Assembly: GCA_016720835.1 (NCBI GenBank)
Contig: JADKJW010000003.1
Coordinates: forward strand, 248,001-312,000
Direction: 5' to 3'
Source of the DNA: Ignavibacteria bacterium
Lineage (GTDB): Bacteria > Bacteroidota > Ignavibacteria > SZUA-365
DNA: 64,000 nt
The translations under genes and the position numbers were made by a program. The notes under the pieces are model-generated. The model searched no databases. It saw nothing but the letters and a program-made list of their open reading frames with translations, and was not told where the DNA came from. Below are positions 44,349-54,883 of this stretch, one piece after another. Numbering within the stretch: the stretch's first letter is position 1; each line of letters begins with the position of its first letter.

Positions 44349-44696
44349 TTATGCCTTCGGAGGGTGGTAGATCGAGCGGGAGGGGGAGGACGCAGCGGAT
44401 TCGATGAACTCGAATCTGCTGCGTTGCGCGGGCAGGGTGCCCGAAGAGTCAAATGTGAATCCGAGCATCGACGGCATATGGCAGACGCACATGCAGCTCG
44501 AGGAATCGTCGCCGTGCTGGTGCGGGACGCCGTTGTCCTGGCCGGAATGGGAGGAGCACATCGTCGCGGTGCATGGTTCGTCGCCTGCGCCGTCGGTACA
44601 TCCCGCATCCCCGCACCAGAACAGCGAGATGGTGAGGATGAGCACGAGAAGCGTTCCCGCAGGTCGGACGGCGTATGTGGCGACTGCTGCAAACAT
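44349..44696 (-). CDS. Small Cys/His-rich protein leading the metal efflux operon
   Basis: The 115-residue protein has a hydrophobic N-terminal segment (PAGTLLVLILTISLFW) and then a short region with at least nine Cys and several His (CGDAGC, EPCTATMCSSHS, HQHGD, CMCVCHMPS). It resembles the DUF6660/CopL-like small proteins that precede metal pumps in Bacteroidota and may bind or sense metal at the membrane. The predicted transcription start falls almost at the ATG, so the mRNA may be leaderless, or a GTG at 44645 may be the true start. Confidence 0.68.
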   Translation of the reverse strand: MFAAVATYAVRPAGTLLVLILTISLFWCGDAGCTDGAGDEPCTATMCSSHSGQDNGVPHQHGDDSSSCMCVCHMPSMLGFTFDSSGTLPAQRSRFEFIESAASSPSRSIYHPPKA

Positions 44697-44700
44697 CGAT

Positions 44701-44731
44701 GAAACTTACAGTTCGGTGTGCTGGTTTGCAA
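44701..44731 (-). promoter_or_regulatory. Bacteroidota-type promoter of the metal efflux operon
   Basis: On the minus strand the site is TTG, 20 bases, TAAGTTTC, one mismatch from the consensus. Transcription should begin within a few bases of the ATG at 44696. Confidence 0.5.
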
Positions 44732-44835
44732 GCGTGCCCCGCAGGTACGCCATGGAGAGGAGTCGCGTCAGCGGGAGTGTGATTTCGCAGACGCACACGA
44801 AATGGCGAGTCCCGGTCCAGATGGTTTCGGATGTA

Positions 44836-46896
44836 CTATCTCGCGACAATCATTGTCCGCGACACGCTCTCCGCGGAGCCGGTAAGACGGCAGATGTACA
44901 CCCCGCTCGGAAGACCCGTCGCGTCGAACGCGACCGAGTAAGTTCCCGCTCGATACTCGCCCGAGGCCGGCACGGCAACAATGCGTCCGGTGATATCTTG
45001 GATCCGCAGTGCGACAGACTGATTGCCTGGCACCGTGAAGGTGATATTCGTTCCCGTGGAAAACGGGTTGGGTATATTCCGTTCGATGCGCAGGCTTGTC
45101 GCCGCGCTCACGGGAATCGTTTCGACCGCCACAATATCGGCCAACGCACGCCGCCAGATTCCTTGTTCTTCCGTGCCGACGAAGAGATATGTTCCGCTCA
45201 AGGCGATGCAGGTTGCGCGAGGCATGTCAGTGGAAGATCCGGGACCGATATGCCTCCAATTCGACCCGCCGTCGGTGGTGACATACAAGCTCGACCACAT
45301 CGACCGGAAAAGCATTCCAGAGCCAGCCCCGATCGCATCAGCTTTGGATGAATAGATGCTCGTCCAGGTTGTCGCCCTGTCCGTGGATCGAAACACCCCG
45401 TTGTCGGTCGCCGCGTAGAAATCCCCGTCAAGCGCCAGCAGCCCCGTGACACCGGGAACGGCAAGCGAACTCATCCATTTCCAGGTCAGCCCCCTGTCAC
45501 AGGAACGGAACGTCGCGTTCGCGGGCGTTCCGGCGAGTATGGTATCTCCGATGGCGGCGAGGGAGGTGATATCCTTCGGGCGTACCGTGCCAGACGGCGA
45601 CGTCCACGTGGCTCCTCCGTCGGTCGTGAACTGCATCACGGCTCCACCCGCGAAAAGGGTGTTTCCATGCATCAGCAGCGACCGGACATCTCCACCGTTC
45701 ATGCCCGCGCTGACGTCGGTCCACGTCGCGCCGTGATCCGCAGAGCGGAACACGCCCTGAAAGGTCCCGGCGTACATCGCGGCGCCGTTGCCCGCAAGAG
45801 CGCGGATCGGCGGCAGCGCGGCAATGTTTCCGATGGTCCAGCGAAGTCCCTCCGCGTCGCAGGTCGCCAGCCCCCTGCTCGCCGTGCCGGCATACAGCGT
45901 CTCGGGTCCGATGAACAGCGCATTGACGCGCGATTCGTTCAATCCGGCATTCGACGATGTCCACGTCTCGCCACGATCGTGCGAGGACAGCACCCCGCCG
46001 TTGCGTGTCCCGGCGAGGAGCACGCCTTCCTGCTCGTACAGGCAGAGAATGGAAGTGTCCAGCATTCCCGTCCCGCATCGGTTCCACGTGCTTCCGGTGT
46101 CGAGCGAGCGGTAGAAGCCCGCATCCGCGGCAACGTACAATGCGCTGTCCGTGGTGAGCACGGCTCTGATCGAGCCAATGGTCAAAATGTTGGCGAAAGA
46201 GGTCCAGTGCGCTCCGCTGTCCTTGGAGATGATCAAGGTGCGGCTGAAGGATCCAAGGACGGTCGCACCAAGGGAGGAGGAGATGGTAAATATCACCACG
46301 GTCGAGCGGATTGTTCGGGACGGCCAGGAATCCCAACGCGTCCCGAAATTCGTGCGGCGGTACAGCTTGACGGGCGCCCGCCTCGAAGTTGCCTGCCGCA
46401 TACAGGACGTCCCCGGTCATCGAGAGCGCGGAGAAATCATGGTTCGACAACGTCTCCGATGCGGATTGCCAGGTGTCGCCTCTGTCTCTCGAGACCCACA
46501 CGCCTTTTCGTTCCGAAGCAATCGCAATTGCGGCGCTGCTGGAGGCGATGATGCGTGGTTCCGCGTATCGGAGGTATCGCAGCAGGGCTGCCAGGAAACG
46601 CCCGCGTCCGTTGAGCGGTACACGCCTTGATCGTAGCTTGCCGCGAACAGGGTATTCCCGTGCACTCCCACGGCTTCGCATAGATCGGGGAAACCTGTCG
46701 ACACCAATCGCGTTCCCCCACCGATCCTCACGAACACTCCAGACCACAGGTTTGCCGCGAGGAGAGCGCCCTCACCCGCCAATTGTTTGACAGTCCCGCC
46801 TTCGGGACCATCCATGCGCTCCCACTGCGCATGTCCACTGGCAAAGGGGAGAACAAGCAGCGATATGCCGAGTATGATGCGCATGACGGAGATCAT
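44836..46896 (-). CDS. BNR/YCF48-type repeat protein with T9SS tail, frame broken twice
   Basis: A signal peptide (MRIILGISLLVLPFASGHAQ) is followed by about ten beta-propeller units with the BNR pattern (STDAGVSW, SRDRGDTW, SKDSGAHW, SHDRGETW, SADHGATW, TTDGGATW, TTDGGSNW). The C-terminal T9SS domain begins at IERNIPNPFSTGTNI and ends SVSRTMIVAR at 44836. The frame shifts near 46590 and 46385; otherwise the repeats continue in register. The repaired length is about 685 residues. It is probably a surface or secreted protein. ATG codons at 46896 and 46884 are both possible starts. Confidence 0.8.
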
Positions 46897-47096
46897 CACT
46901 GTGCTCCTTTTTGAAGGGATCGACGATGCACATGAACGAGGGTGCGAGAATGGCAACCGCCGGGGATTCGTCCTGCCCCTGTGCGGAGGCGTCGCCCTGT
47001 CAGGACAATCGATTCCGCCGCTTCCTGACAACAGTATCCAAAATACTTCCTTTTCTTTTCACCCGACAGGCGCTCCGATCCGGAGCAGCGCCGCAC
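46897..47096. other. Gap between the polysaccharide operon and the BNR gene
   Basis: These 200 bases separate two genes on the same strand. I see no consensus promoter for the BNR gene. A weak stem with no T-run follows the glycosyltransferase stop at 47097, so termination is unproven. Confidence 0.5.
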
Positions 47097-48336
47097 TCAG
47101 TGCAGCGAAGAAGCGATCCCTCCGCGTCGCGCGCCGTACACCTGCAGCGTCCTCTCCGTCATCTCTTCCACGGTGAACTCCGCCAGCACGCGCTCCCGAA
47201 GTTTCGAGGCGAGACGCACGCGCAAGGCCTGGTCCTGCAGCATGCGCGAGAGTGCGGTGGCAAGCGCATCGACATCGCCAGGAGGCACGAGCATGCCGTG
47301 CACGCCGTCGTCGATGATCTCGGGGATGCCATCCGTGCGCGAGGCGATGACCGCGGCGCCGGCAAGACCGGCTTCCACGAGAAGCATCGGCAGTCCTTCC
47401 ATCCGCAGCGAGGGCACGACGAGCACATCCGCCGCTTCGAGCAGCGGCCGCACATTGGGCACGCTCCCGAAGAAGACGCGCGATTCCCATATCACGCAGC
47501 GCCTTGCGCATGGCAGGGTCATCAGGCCCGCTCCCCGCTATCGCGAGGATGATGCGCGGCATGCTGCCGTGCTCCTGACACGCTTCTGACTCGACGCCCA
47601 ACTCTCCGTGTCTCCGCGTCTCCGCGTCCCCGAGTCTCCGCGTCTCTGCGTCCCCGTGTCCCCGTGTCTCCGCATCACCGCGTCCCCGCATCACCGCGTC
47701 CCCGTGTTCGATGCTCTGCCCGATGGCATCGATCAACACCCGCCACCCCTTCGCCTCCACGATGCGTCCGATGAAGGCGATCACCATCGCGTCCCGTTTC
47801 GCCGCGCGCAGCTCGGAAAACGCGGGCATCGACCGGAGCAGCTCCGGGTCGCCGACGAACTCCGACCCGTTCCGGATGACCGTGATGCGCGGGTCCAGCT
47901 CGGGATCGCGCGCGATCAGTCCCGCGCGCACGGCGTCGCTGACCGCGATGAGACGCAAGCCGACACAGTGCGGAAGCAGGCCGACGGGCGGGATGACGGC
48001 ATGCACCGTCTGCACGAGGCGGGGACGGAAGTCGCGCGACGCGAACCACGCGACATTCGCGGCGTAAAAATGGTGGGCGTGCACGACGTCCGCGCGGAAT
48101 GCGCGCAGCGCCCGGCGCGCCCGAAGGAAGCCTGCAAGCGACCTTCCTCCATGCCCGAGATCGGGCACGATGCGGATGTCCATGCCTTCGACGCGAGCCT
48201 GTTCCAGGGCGTCGCCGCCGGAAGTGACAATCTCCACGCGATGCCCCCGGCGCTGTTGTTCACGCGCGAGCAGGAAGACGTGACGCGCGCAACCGTCCGC
48301 GACATCGAATCGATCGACGAGATGGAGGATGGTCAT
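47097..48336 (-). CDS. Glycosyltransferase family 4 with repeat insertion, frame broken
   Basis: This GT-B enzyme begins TILHLVDRFDVADGCARHVF and has HAHHFYAANVAWF, VIRNGSEF, VIAFIGRIVEAKGWRVLIDA and the C-terminal donor-binding ADVLVVPSLRMEGLPMLLVE. A one-base break near 47490 separates MGIAR from VFFGSVPN. Between the two domains a tract with the period GDAETR (47608-47703) has been inserted; it comes from twelve copies of an 8-base repeat. It probably adds a sugar to the exported glycan. Its ATG overlaps the upstream stop. Confidence 0.85.
47608..47703. repeat. Twelve-copy 8-base tandem repeat inside a coding sequence
   Basis: On the plus strand twelve octamers follow one another: GTGTCTCC, GCGTCTCC, GCGTCCCC, GAGTCTCC, GCGTCTCT and variants such as GCATCACC. 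The minus-strand translation repeats every eight residues around GDAETR. Partial copies flank it on both sides. A degenerate copy lies at 10607-10637. Confidence 0.9.
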
Positions 48337-49467
48337 TGTCCGCGCTCCTTCCGCGATGCGATCATGCGAACAAGCAGCGTGCGGTAGTGCGCGGCGATTG
48401 TCGGCCATGCGAGTCCCGCCACCGCCGCCCTTCCCTGCAGGGACAGCGCCTGCAGGAAATCCCGGTCGGCGGCAAGGCGCTCGATATGTCCCTGCAGGGC
48501 GGGCGCGTCTCCGGCATCGAAGAGCAGCGCGCTGATGCCGTCTTCGACGAATCGTGACATCCCCGTCTCTCGTGTCACGATCCCCGCGAGACCGGCGGCC
48601 AGCGCCTCGACCGCGACGAGCGAAAAGGTTTCGTAGCCTGCTCGCGAGGACGATGCAGTCGAACGACGGCATGAAGCGCGCGAATGCCTCGTCCGGCATC
48701 GGCGCGACGCGCCGTACCGTCACCGCGGGATTGGCGATCTCCTCGCGACCCGATACGCGGTTGGTGACCATTGTCAGCGCAACCGGTGCCCGGCACGCGG
48801 CGAGTGCTTCCCGCACGGTCGCCCACCCTTTCTCCGGCCGCGCCTCGTCGCCTGCGAAGAGGACGCGGAGCGGTTCGCCTTCGCCGTGGGAGCGCGGCGG
48901 CGCCTGCGCGAAAAACGCGTCGTCCACGCCGTTGGCGACCAGTGCGACGCGCCCGTCCTCGATCGGGCCGAAGGTTCCGGCAATGTCCCGTTCCGCGTCC
49001 GAGAGAAAGGCGAGCCTGTCCGAAAAGCGGAAGAGCAGCCCCTCGCAGACACGATCAGCGCGCGCGAGCGCGCGGGGAATCTCCCGTCGAAAATGAGCGT
49101 TCTCGTACCGCACCACACCGTGCACGATGGTCAGGACAGGAATGCCGGTGAACACCGCCAGCAGAAGCGGCACGACGGCGAAGCGCTCGTACGTCGCGAT
49201 CACGATCGCATCGGGCCGGAAGCGCAGGATGAAGTGCGGCATCCGCGCGAGACCGAGTCTGCGCACATTGCCGGGCACGGTACTCCGATGTTCCGATCCG
49301 AACATCTTTTTCCATGCGCCGTGACCCGGACCACCGAAGAAGTACTCGACGAACGCGACCTCGTCCCGCGCGTCGCGCGCGAACAGGTCGTACACCCGTT
49401 TCGCGACCTTCTCCGGTCCCGGGATCGACTCCGACGTGTTGTAGCGACCGACGAACAGGACCCTCAT
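48333..49467 (-). CDS. Glycosyltransferase family 4, frame broken
   Basis: The protein starts MRVLFVGRYNTSESIPGPEK and shows IVIATYERFAVVPLLLAVF, VLTIVHGVVRYENAHFRREI, VANGVDDAFF and LRVLFAGDEARPEKGWATV, the two halves of a GT-B fold. The C-terminal part continues in another frame (GMSRFVEDGISALLFDAGD, the usual EDG.(N/S)ALL motif) after a break near 48640. The repaired length is about 378 residues. It is coupled to genes on both sides by ATGA overlaps. Confidence 0.85.
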
Positions 49468-50506
49468 CCGGATTCCGCCTCCCGCCGCCCGTGCACATCG
49501 ATGCGCAGCGCGGCCTTGACCGTTTGACGCAGACGCTGCGACGCGGGGACCTTCGCCTCGCGATGCAGCGCGAAGGAACGGAAGCGCGCGAGCGCGGACG
49601 GACCGCCATCCGCATACAGATTGCAGAGGAAGAAGAAGCGCTTCGCGAGTTGCGCGCGCAATACGCGCGGGTCAGGTGCACGCGCGCGGTCGTTCGCCGC
49701 GCAGATGGCCTCGAACCACCGGGGTGCCGCGTCGAGGACGGCGATGTCGCGCGGCATCTCCCAGCGGGGGGTGGCGGTATGCAGCGGCATCGCGGCATCG
49801 TCGGTCGGCAATCCGAGCGCGTCAAGCATGCGCGCATGGATGCGCCGCGTCATCGCGGACTGTTCGGCGGTCTGCGTGGCGCTCACCTGCGTCCCGTGCA
49901 TGCGGTACCGGTAGAGCACTTCCGGAACTGCCGCGAAACGCGTCATCGGCAACAGCGTCATCCACAACGCGTAATCCTCGGCGATGCGGATCTCCCTCGG
50001 GATACGGCGGATCGAGCGCGCAGAAGATCCGCGCGCACCATGGACGCGCCGTGCGCGAGATGCGAATCGAACAGCATCTCGCAGGCGATGACCTCGTGCC
50101 CCGTCTCGAAGCGGAACAGGTACTCGGGCGATGCGCCGAGTGTGCGCATCCACGCGCCGCAGACCCCCACGCCAGGCTCGCGATCGAGGAGCGCAACCTG
50201 ACGCGCGAGGCGCCGCGGGAGCGAGATGTCATCGGCGTCCATCATCGCGATCAGCGCGCCCCGCGCCAGCGCGACGGCGGCATTCCGCGCCGCGGGGAGG
50301 CTGTGCTCCCCCGGCAGGACGGTCACGCGCAGACGCGGATCCGCGATCGAGGCGAGCACGTCCGGCGTGGCGTCGGTCGAACCGTTGTCGACGACGATGA
50401 GTTCGAAGTCCGCGAACGTCTGCGCGAGCACGCTCCGCACCGCATCCGCGACGTACGGACCCGCATTGCGCACCGGCATCAGCACGCTCACGCGGGGCGC
50501 CGTCAT
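49464..50506 (-). CDS. Glycosyltransferase family 2, frame broken
   Basis: The N-terminal GT-A domain reads PRVSVLMPVRNAGPYVADAV, LIVVDNGSTDATPDVLASI and MMDADDISLPRRLARQ, with the DAD/DD nucleotide-sugar motif. After a break near 50005 the frame continues IAEDYALWMTLLPMTRFAAV, VLYRYRMHGTQVSATQ, matching EDY-xLW and YRxHxxQ of the family. The repaired length is about 347 residues. It is one of three related enzymes in a row, sharing the motif LYxYRxHPxQ. Confidence 0.85.
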
Positions 50507-51544
50507 GCGCCGTCTCCGTCCGGCGACCGGCGCCCGGGCACGTCCCTTCCGGCGAGACAGCGGACGAACTGCGCCAGACGCGCGCGCGGGGACACCGGCG
50601 CGAGGCGGTGCAGCGCGAGACGGCGGAATTCTCTCCACGCGGCCACTCCCAGCGGCGCATAGTAATCGCACACGAAGAAGAAGCGCCTGGCGAGCATGGC
50701 GGCGCACGCATCCGGATCATAGACGCCGCGGCGACGATTCGCTTCATCAAGCCGCAGCAACCAGGCGTGGATGTCGCGCAGCGCCGTCCATTCCCGGGGG
50801 ATGAACCAGCGCGTGAGCGCGATGCAGCGCGAATTCGTCGGGGCGGACGTCCGGCAACAGCTCCTCGACAAGCGCCCGCTGCAGGCGCATCGTGCTCTCG
50901 TGCTGTTCACGCGCGCACGGCCCGGATCTGCGCCGGATGGATGCGGTACTCGTACAGCGGCTCCGGGACGTTCGCGAAGCGCGTCACGCGGAGAGCCGCA
51001 GCAGCCAGTCGTAATCTTCCGCCCGCGGATAGTCCCGTCGCCAGTGCAGATCGGTCTCGTCCCGCAGGGATGCACGGAACATCGCGGTGCCGTTGATCGG
51101 GGACGGATGAAACAGCAGGTCGCAGACGATCTCCTCGTGGCGTTCCGGGGGTGTAAGAACGGCTCCGCCCGGCCCGAACGACGTCATCCATGTGCCGCAC
51201 ACGCCGATCTCGCGATGGGCGCGCAGGGTCCGGATCTGCTTCTCCAAGCGTCGCGGATGCATGCGGTCGTCGGCATCCATGTTCGCGAGGAACTCCCCGC
51301 GCGCCGCGTCGATGCAGGTGTTGACGGCGCCGACGACGCCCGGCGTTTCCGGGCCGCGCAGCATGCGGATGCGCGGGTCCCGGAATGCTTCCACGACCTC
51401 CATGCTGCCGTCCTCCGACGCGTCGTCGCACACCAGCAGTTCGAAATCCTGCTCCGTCTGTCCGAGCACCGCCCGCACCGCTTCCGCGAGGTAGGGACGC
51501 GCGTTCCGCACCGGCATGAGCACGCTGACGAGGGGAGCGCTCAT
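50503..51544 (-). CDS. Glycosyltransferase family 2, frame broken
   Basis: The start MSAPLVSVLMPVRNARPYLA, LLVCDDASEDGSMEVVEAF and NMDADDRMHPRRLEKQ give the GT-A fold. Further on YPRAEDYDWLLRLS, then in other frames RFANVPEPLYEYRIHPAQIR and a C-terminal helix region RRFFFVCDYYAPLGVAAW. Breaks lie near 50995 and 50910. The start ATG overlaps the stop of the gene upstream and its own stop overlaps the next start, both by four bases. Confidence 0.83.
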
Positions 51545-53410
51545 CTGCGCTTCCTCCGCGCCGCATTGACGAGGAAGCGGGCGCGCTTCGCCGGCGGGAG
51601 CGCAACGCGCCCAATGGCGAGGCGCGCCAGACGCGCCATGCCGCGAGCCCGAGCGCGGTGGCATGGGCGCAGACGGAAAACCACAGCGCGCCGACCGTGT
51701 CGTCCAGCGCCCGCGCATCGAAGATCCGGGCGCCCGCGTTCGCGTCGCGCACGCGGCGCAACCACGCGTCGACGCGGGCGAGATACTCCCGCGTGGCCTC
51801 CCATCGGTACCATCCCAGCGATTGATGCAGCGAGCGCTCTTCCGGGGAAGGTTCGATGCCGAGTTTTCGGAGCAACGCCTCCTGAATTTCCTGCGTGCGC
51901 TGCCGCTGTTCCGCGGCATGCATGCGGCCCACCTGCGCGGGATGCGCGCGATACTGCAGCAGCGCCTCCGGAAGAATCGCGAAGCGCGCATGGAAGAGGA
52001 CGCGGACCAGAATTCGTAGTCCTCCGCCTGGTTGTAGTCCGGATTGAAGCCGCCCTGCTCGCGGAACAGCGCGGTCCGCATCATGACCGACGGATTCGCG
52101 ACCTGTGTGCGGAACAGCATGCCCGCCGCCACGCCCTCGTGGGTCCGCGGATACCGCACGAGCATCTGCGGTCCGTCTCCGACCAGCCGCACCCAGCTTC
52201 CGCAAACCCCCGTCGCGGGTTGCGCGTCGAGCAACGCCGCCTGCTTCATGAAGCGCTGCGGATCGGCGATGTCGTCCGCGTCCATCCGCGCGAGATACTC
52301 CCCCCGCGCCTGGCCGGCGCCGATGTTGAACGACACGGTTTGCCCGCGCGGGCGATCGTTGCGAAGGATCCGCAACCGCGGGTCGCGGAACGAGGCGAGC
52401 ACCGCCGCGCTCTCGTCGGTGGAGGCATCCTCGACGATGATGAACTCGAAGTCGCTCATCGTCTGCGCGAGGATGCTCGCAACCGACTCCGCGAGGAACG
52501 GCGCGGCATTTCGCGCGGGCATGACGACCGAAACACGCGGATCCGGCGCGGGAGGCGCTCCCGCCGAAGGCAGGAAGCGCAGCGGCAGTTCCTGATGGCA
52601 CGCATTCGGGATCATGCCGCCGTACGCCGCGGCATCGATCCGATGCGCCGCTTCGAACGCCTCCGCGAGCGCGTCGCTCGCATACTCCGATGCGCGTCCG
52701 ACCCGATTCGTCCCGGCCGCCAGCACCGTATTGACGGGATTGGAGAACGCCACGGAGTGTTCGAGGCACAGCAGCTCGGGAGTCCGCCGCGCCGCGCGCG
52801 ACGCGGCCCTCTCGAGCGCGCCCTCCAGAGAGGTCGGATCGCGATAGCCGGCGGTTTCAACGATGGCGCGTATCGTGTCCGATCGATACATGCTGCTCGA
52901 CACTTCGAGGGGGTACCCGAAATCGTGCCGCGCGCCGTCCCACCGGAAGAGGAGACATCCCGGGCCGGCGGACCTGAAACGCGGGAGCGGCTGCATCTCA
53001 CCGGACATGTAACAGTACCGCGTGTTGCGGCCGAGACGCAGCGAGAAGCCGAGCGCCTGCGCATGCGATGCGAGCGCCCGGGCGGTCCCTTCCAGCGAAA
53101 ATGGACGGACGAACAGCGTGTCGTCCACCACGAAGAGGATGAACGGCCGCTCCGCCAGCAGCGCGCGCACATCGGCGCGGAAGTCCTTCTCGCGGCGGAA
53201 GCGCAGCCACGACTCGTGCCTCCACTCGTTGGCGAGGATCTCGTACATGCGCTCGTGACGCGCGCCGGAACAGGCGTACAGGACGGTGACCGCGGCGGCG
53301 GACGCGTCTGCGCAGTGCAGGCGGAACGAGCGGAGCACGGCATCGCATTGCAGCGCGCGGTCCTTGCTGAACACGAGGACGAGGACGGCCGATGCGGACG
53401 GGGCGGACAT
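51541..53410 (-). CDS. Two-domain glycosyltransferase with a GT2 C-terminal half, frame broken
   Basis: The first 350 residues are a separate GT-A-like domain (VLVLVFSKDRALQCDAVLRS, FILFVVDDTLFVRPFSLE, RWDGARHDFGYPLEVSSSMY), of a kind I cannot place in a CAZy family. A GT2 domain follows (RVSVVMPARNAAPFLAESV, IIVEDASTDESAAVLASF, ARMDADDIADPQRFMKQ, NPDYNQAEDYEFW). The C-terminus continues in other frames (EALLQYRAHPAQVGRMH, FLVNAARRKRR) after breaks near 51995 and 51620. Two catalytic sites suggest two sugar additions by one protein. Confidence 0.78.
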
Positions 53411-54132
53411 CACCCCACGCGGAGACGCGACATGATCCATGCCGGAAACGAGCGCCGAACGATGTCGCTGCGGACGTACACCAGATTCCCGAACCAGTCG
53501 TCGCGGTACATGGTGGCGCGCTGCACGAATCCGGCCTCGCGGAGAAACGCGTCGACGTCCGGAAACAGCGGCTGCCCCGTGTACATCGTCTTGAACTCCA
53601 CCTCCGTGTGGATGATCCGCACCGAGCTGAGCAACACGCCCATCCCGCGCAGCACCAGCAATTCCGCCCCCTGCACGTCCATCCACAGCACGTCCACTCC
53701 GGGGATGCCGGCACCGGCGGCCCAGGTATCGATCCGCAGCGACGGAACGCGGATCGTGGATTGCGCGTACTGTTCATGCGGATAGCCGGGCGCCGCCAGA
53801 AAAAGGGAAGATGCTCCGATATTTCCGTTCGGGTGCGGGGTCCGCGTCCGCGCGGGATCGATGGGATGAAATTCGACCTCGCCGTCGCTGTCGCAGACAG
53901 CCGCTTCCACAAGCTGCGCGCGGTCGAGACCGCCGAGGGTGCGTCGGCAGGTCTCGAGTGCGGCGGGGTTGCATTCGAAGGCGCAGATGCGGCTCCGCGG
54001 AAACAGGGAGCGGAAGTGCCGCGACACCTCACCATCCAACGATCCCACATCAAGTGCGACCGCGACATCGCGCGGATCGATCCACTTCGCGGCCTCGCGG
54101 GCGAAGGCGAGCACTTCCTGACGTATCGTCAC
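53410..54132 (-). CDS. FkbM family methyltransferase
   Basis: The 240-residue enzyme binds S-adenosylmethionine through VALDVGSLDGEVSRHFRSLF and FECNPAALETCRRTLG, followed by the FkbM features SSLFLAAPGY, LRIDTWAAGAGI, VLWMDVQGAELLVLRGMGVL and IIHTEVEFKTMYTGQPLF. It probably O-methylates a sugar of the exported glycan, possibly as an end cap. It starts with GTG, overlapping the previous stop (GTGA). Its stop shares one base with the next ATG. Confidence 0.88.
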   Translation of the reverse strand: MTIRQEVLAFAREAAKWIDPRDVAVALDVGSLDGEVSRHFRSLFPRSRICAFECNPAALETCRRTLGGLDRAQLVEAAVCDSDGEVEFHPIDPARTRTPHPNGNIGASSLFLAAPGYPHEQYAQSTIRVPSLRIDTWAAGAGIPGVDVLWMDVQGAELLVLRGMGVLLSSVRIIHTEVEFKTMYTGQPLFPDVDAFLREAGFVQRATMYRDDWFGNLVYVRSDIVRRSFPAWIMSRLRVG

Positions 54133-54881
54133 GAACCGCCTCTCCGCAGTGCAGCCGGCAGCAGCGACCGCACGCGCCGGTATAGCAGTTGATGCGGCAG
54201 CGGCGCGATGTCGATGTATTCGTTCATCGGAGAATGGCGGAACATCGCGAGTGTCGTCGCACCGGCGAAGTACACCTCGGCGGCTCGTCCGAGGGCGGGC
54301 GCCAGTGTCGCGCCGCCCGACATCACACAAGAGAAGCGGCCGCAGGATGCAATGAGATCGCAGTAGTCGAACACCGATCCCGGTTCGATCGTTTTTGCGA
54401 CGCCCTCGAGCGGCCAGCTCGGATGCCGCGGACGGCATTGCGCATCCGGCATCCCGCCTCGCCTGAATGCGGCGCGCAGACGACGGGGCGAGAGATCGCC
54501 GACATGCGACACGTAGTTCGGATCGTACACGTGCCTTCCCGCGATCGCCTCCACGTTCCTCGGAATGTAAAATACTTCCGCTTCGTGAAAGCGCCTGCCG
54601 TCGTCGAGGCCGCGTGCGAGCATGATCGCATCGAGCAGATTCATGCCGCCCGGAACAGCAGTCATCACGGGCACCGGTCCTTCTTCGTCGGTGAACCCGT
54701 CAACAAAGGGATTCATTTCCCATACGAGTGTCCGGTAATCCTCCCGGCGAAAGGCGGAGCGCCGTGACACGAACACGCGCTCGTATCCGCCGTGCTCTTT
54801 CGCGATGCGGGGGAGGTGGCTGTGAAACAGGTGGTCGCCGAGCCCTCCCCAGGGAACCGTGATGACGAAGTGCGCGCCCAT
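54129..54881 (-). CDS. Glycosyltransferase family 9-like protein
   Basis: The 250-residue protein starts HFVITVPWGGLGDHLFHSHL, similar to the GxxGDxL loop of heptosyltransferases, and ends with FDYCDLIASCGRFSCVMSGG followed by ATLAPALGRAAEVYFAG, like the acceptor-side loop DTGxxHLAxALG of family 9. It is shorter than typical family members and the key residues differ, so the activity is uncertain. It lies between Wzt and the methyltransferase in the glycan operon. Confidence 0.5.
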   Translation of the reverse strand: MGAHFVITVPWGGLGDHLFHSHLPRIAKEHGGYERVFVSRRSAFRREDYRTLVWEMNPFVDGFTDEEGPVPVMTAVPGGMNLLDAIMLARGLDDGRRFHEAEVFYIPRNVEAIAGRHVYDPNYVSHVGDLSPRRLRAAFRRGGMPDAQCRPRHPSWPLEGVAKTIEPGSVFDYCDLIASCGRFSCVMSGGATLAPALGRAAEVYFAGATTLAMFRHSPMNEYIDIAPLPHQLLYRRVRSLLPAALRRGGS

Positions 54882-54883
54882 GG

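Noticed and set aside
47603..47707. CRISPR reading of the octamer tract
   Set aside because: The units are 8 bases long and directly adjoining, with no spacers.
50771..53785. Open frame of 1004 codons on the plus strand opposite the glycosyltransferases
   Set aside because: It is an antisense shadow with very high Arg content. The opposite strand has clear GT2 motifs.
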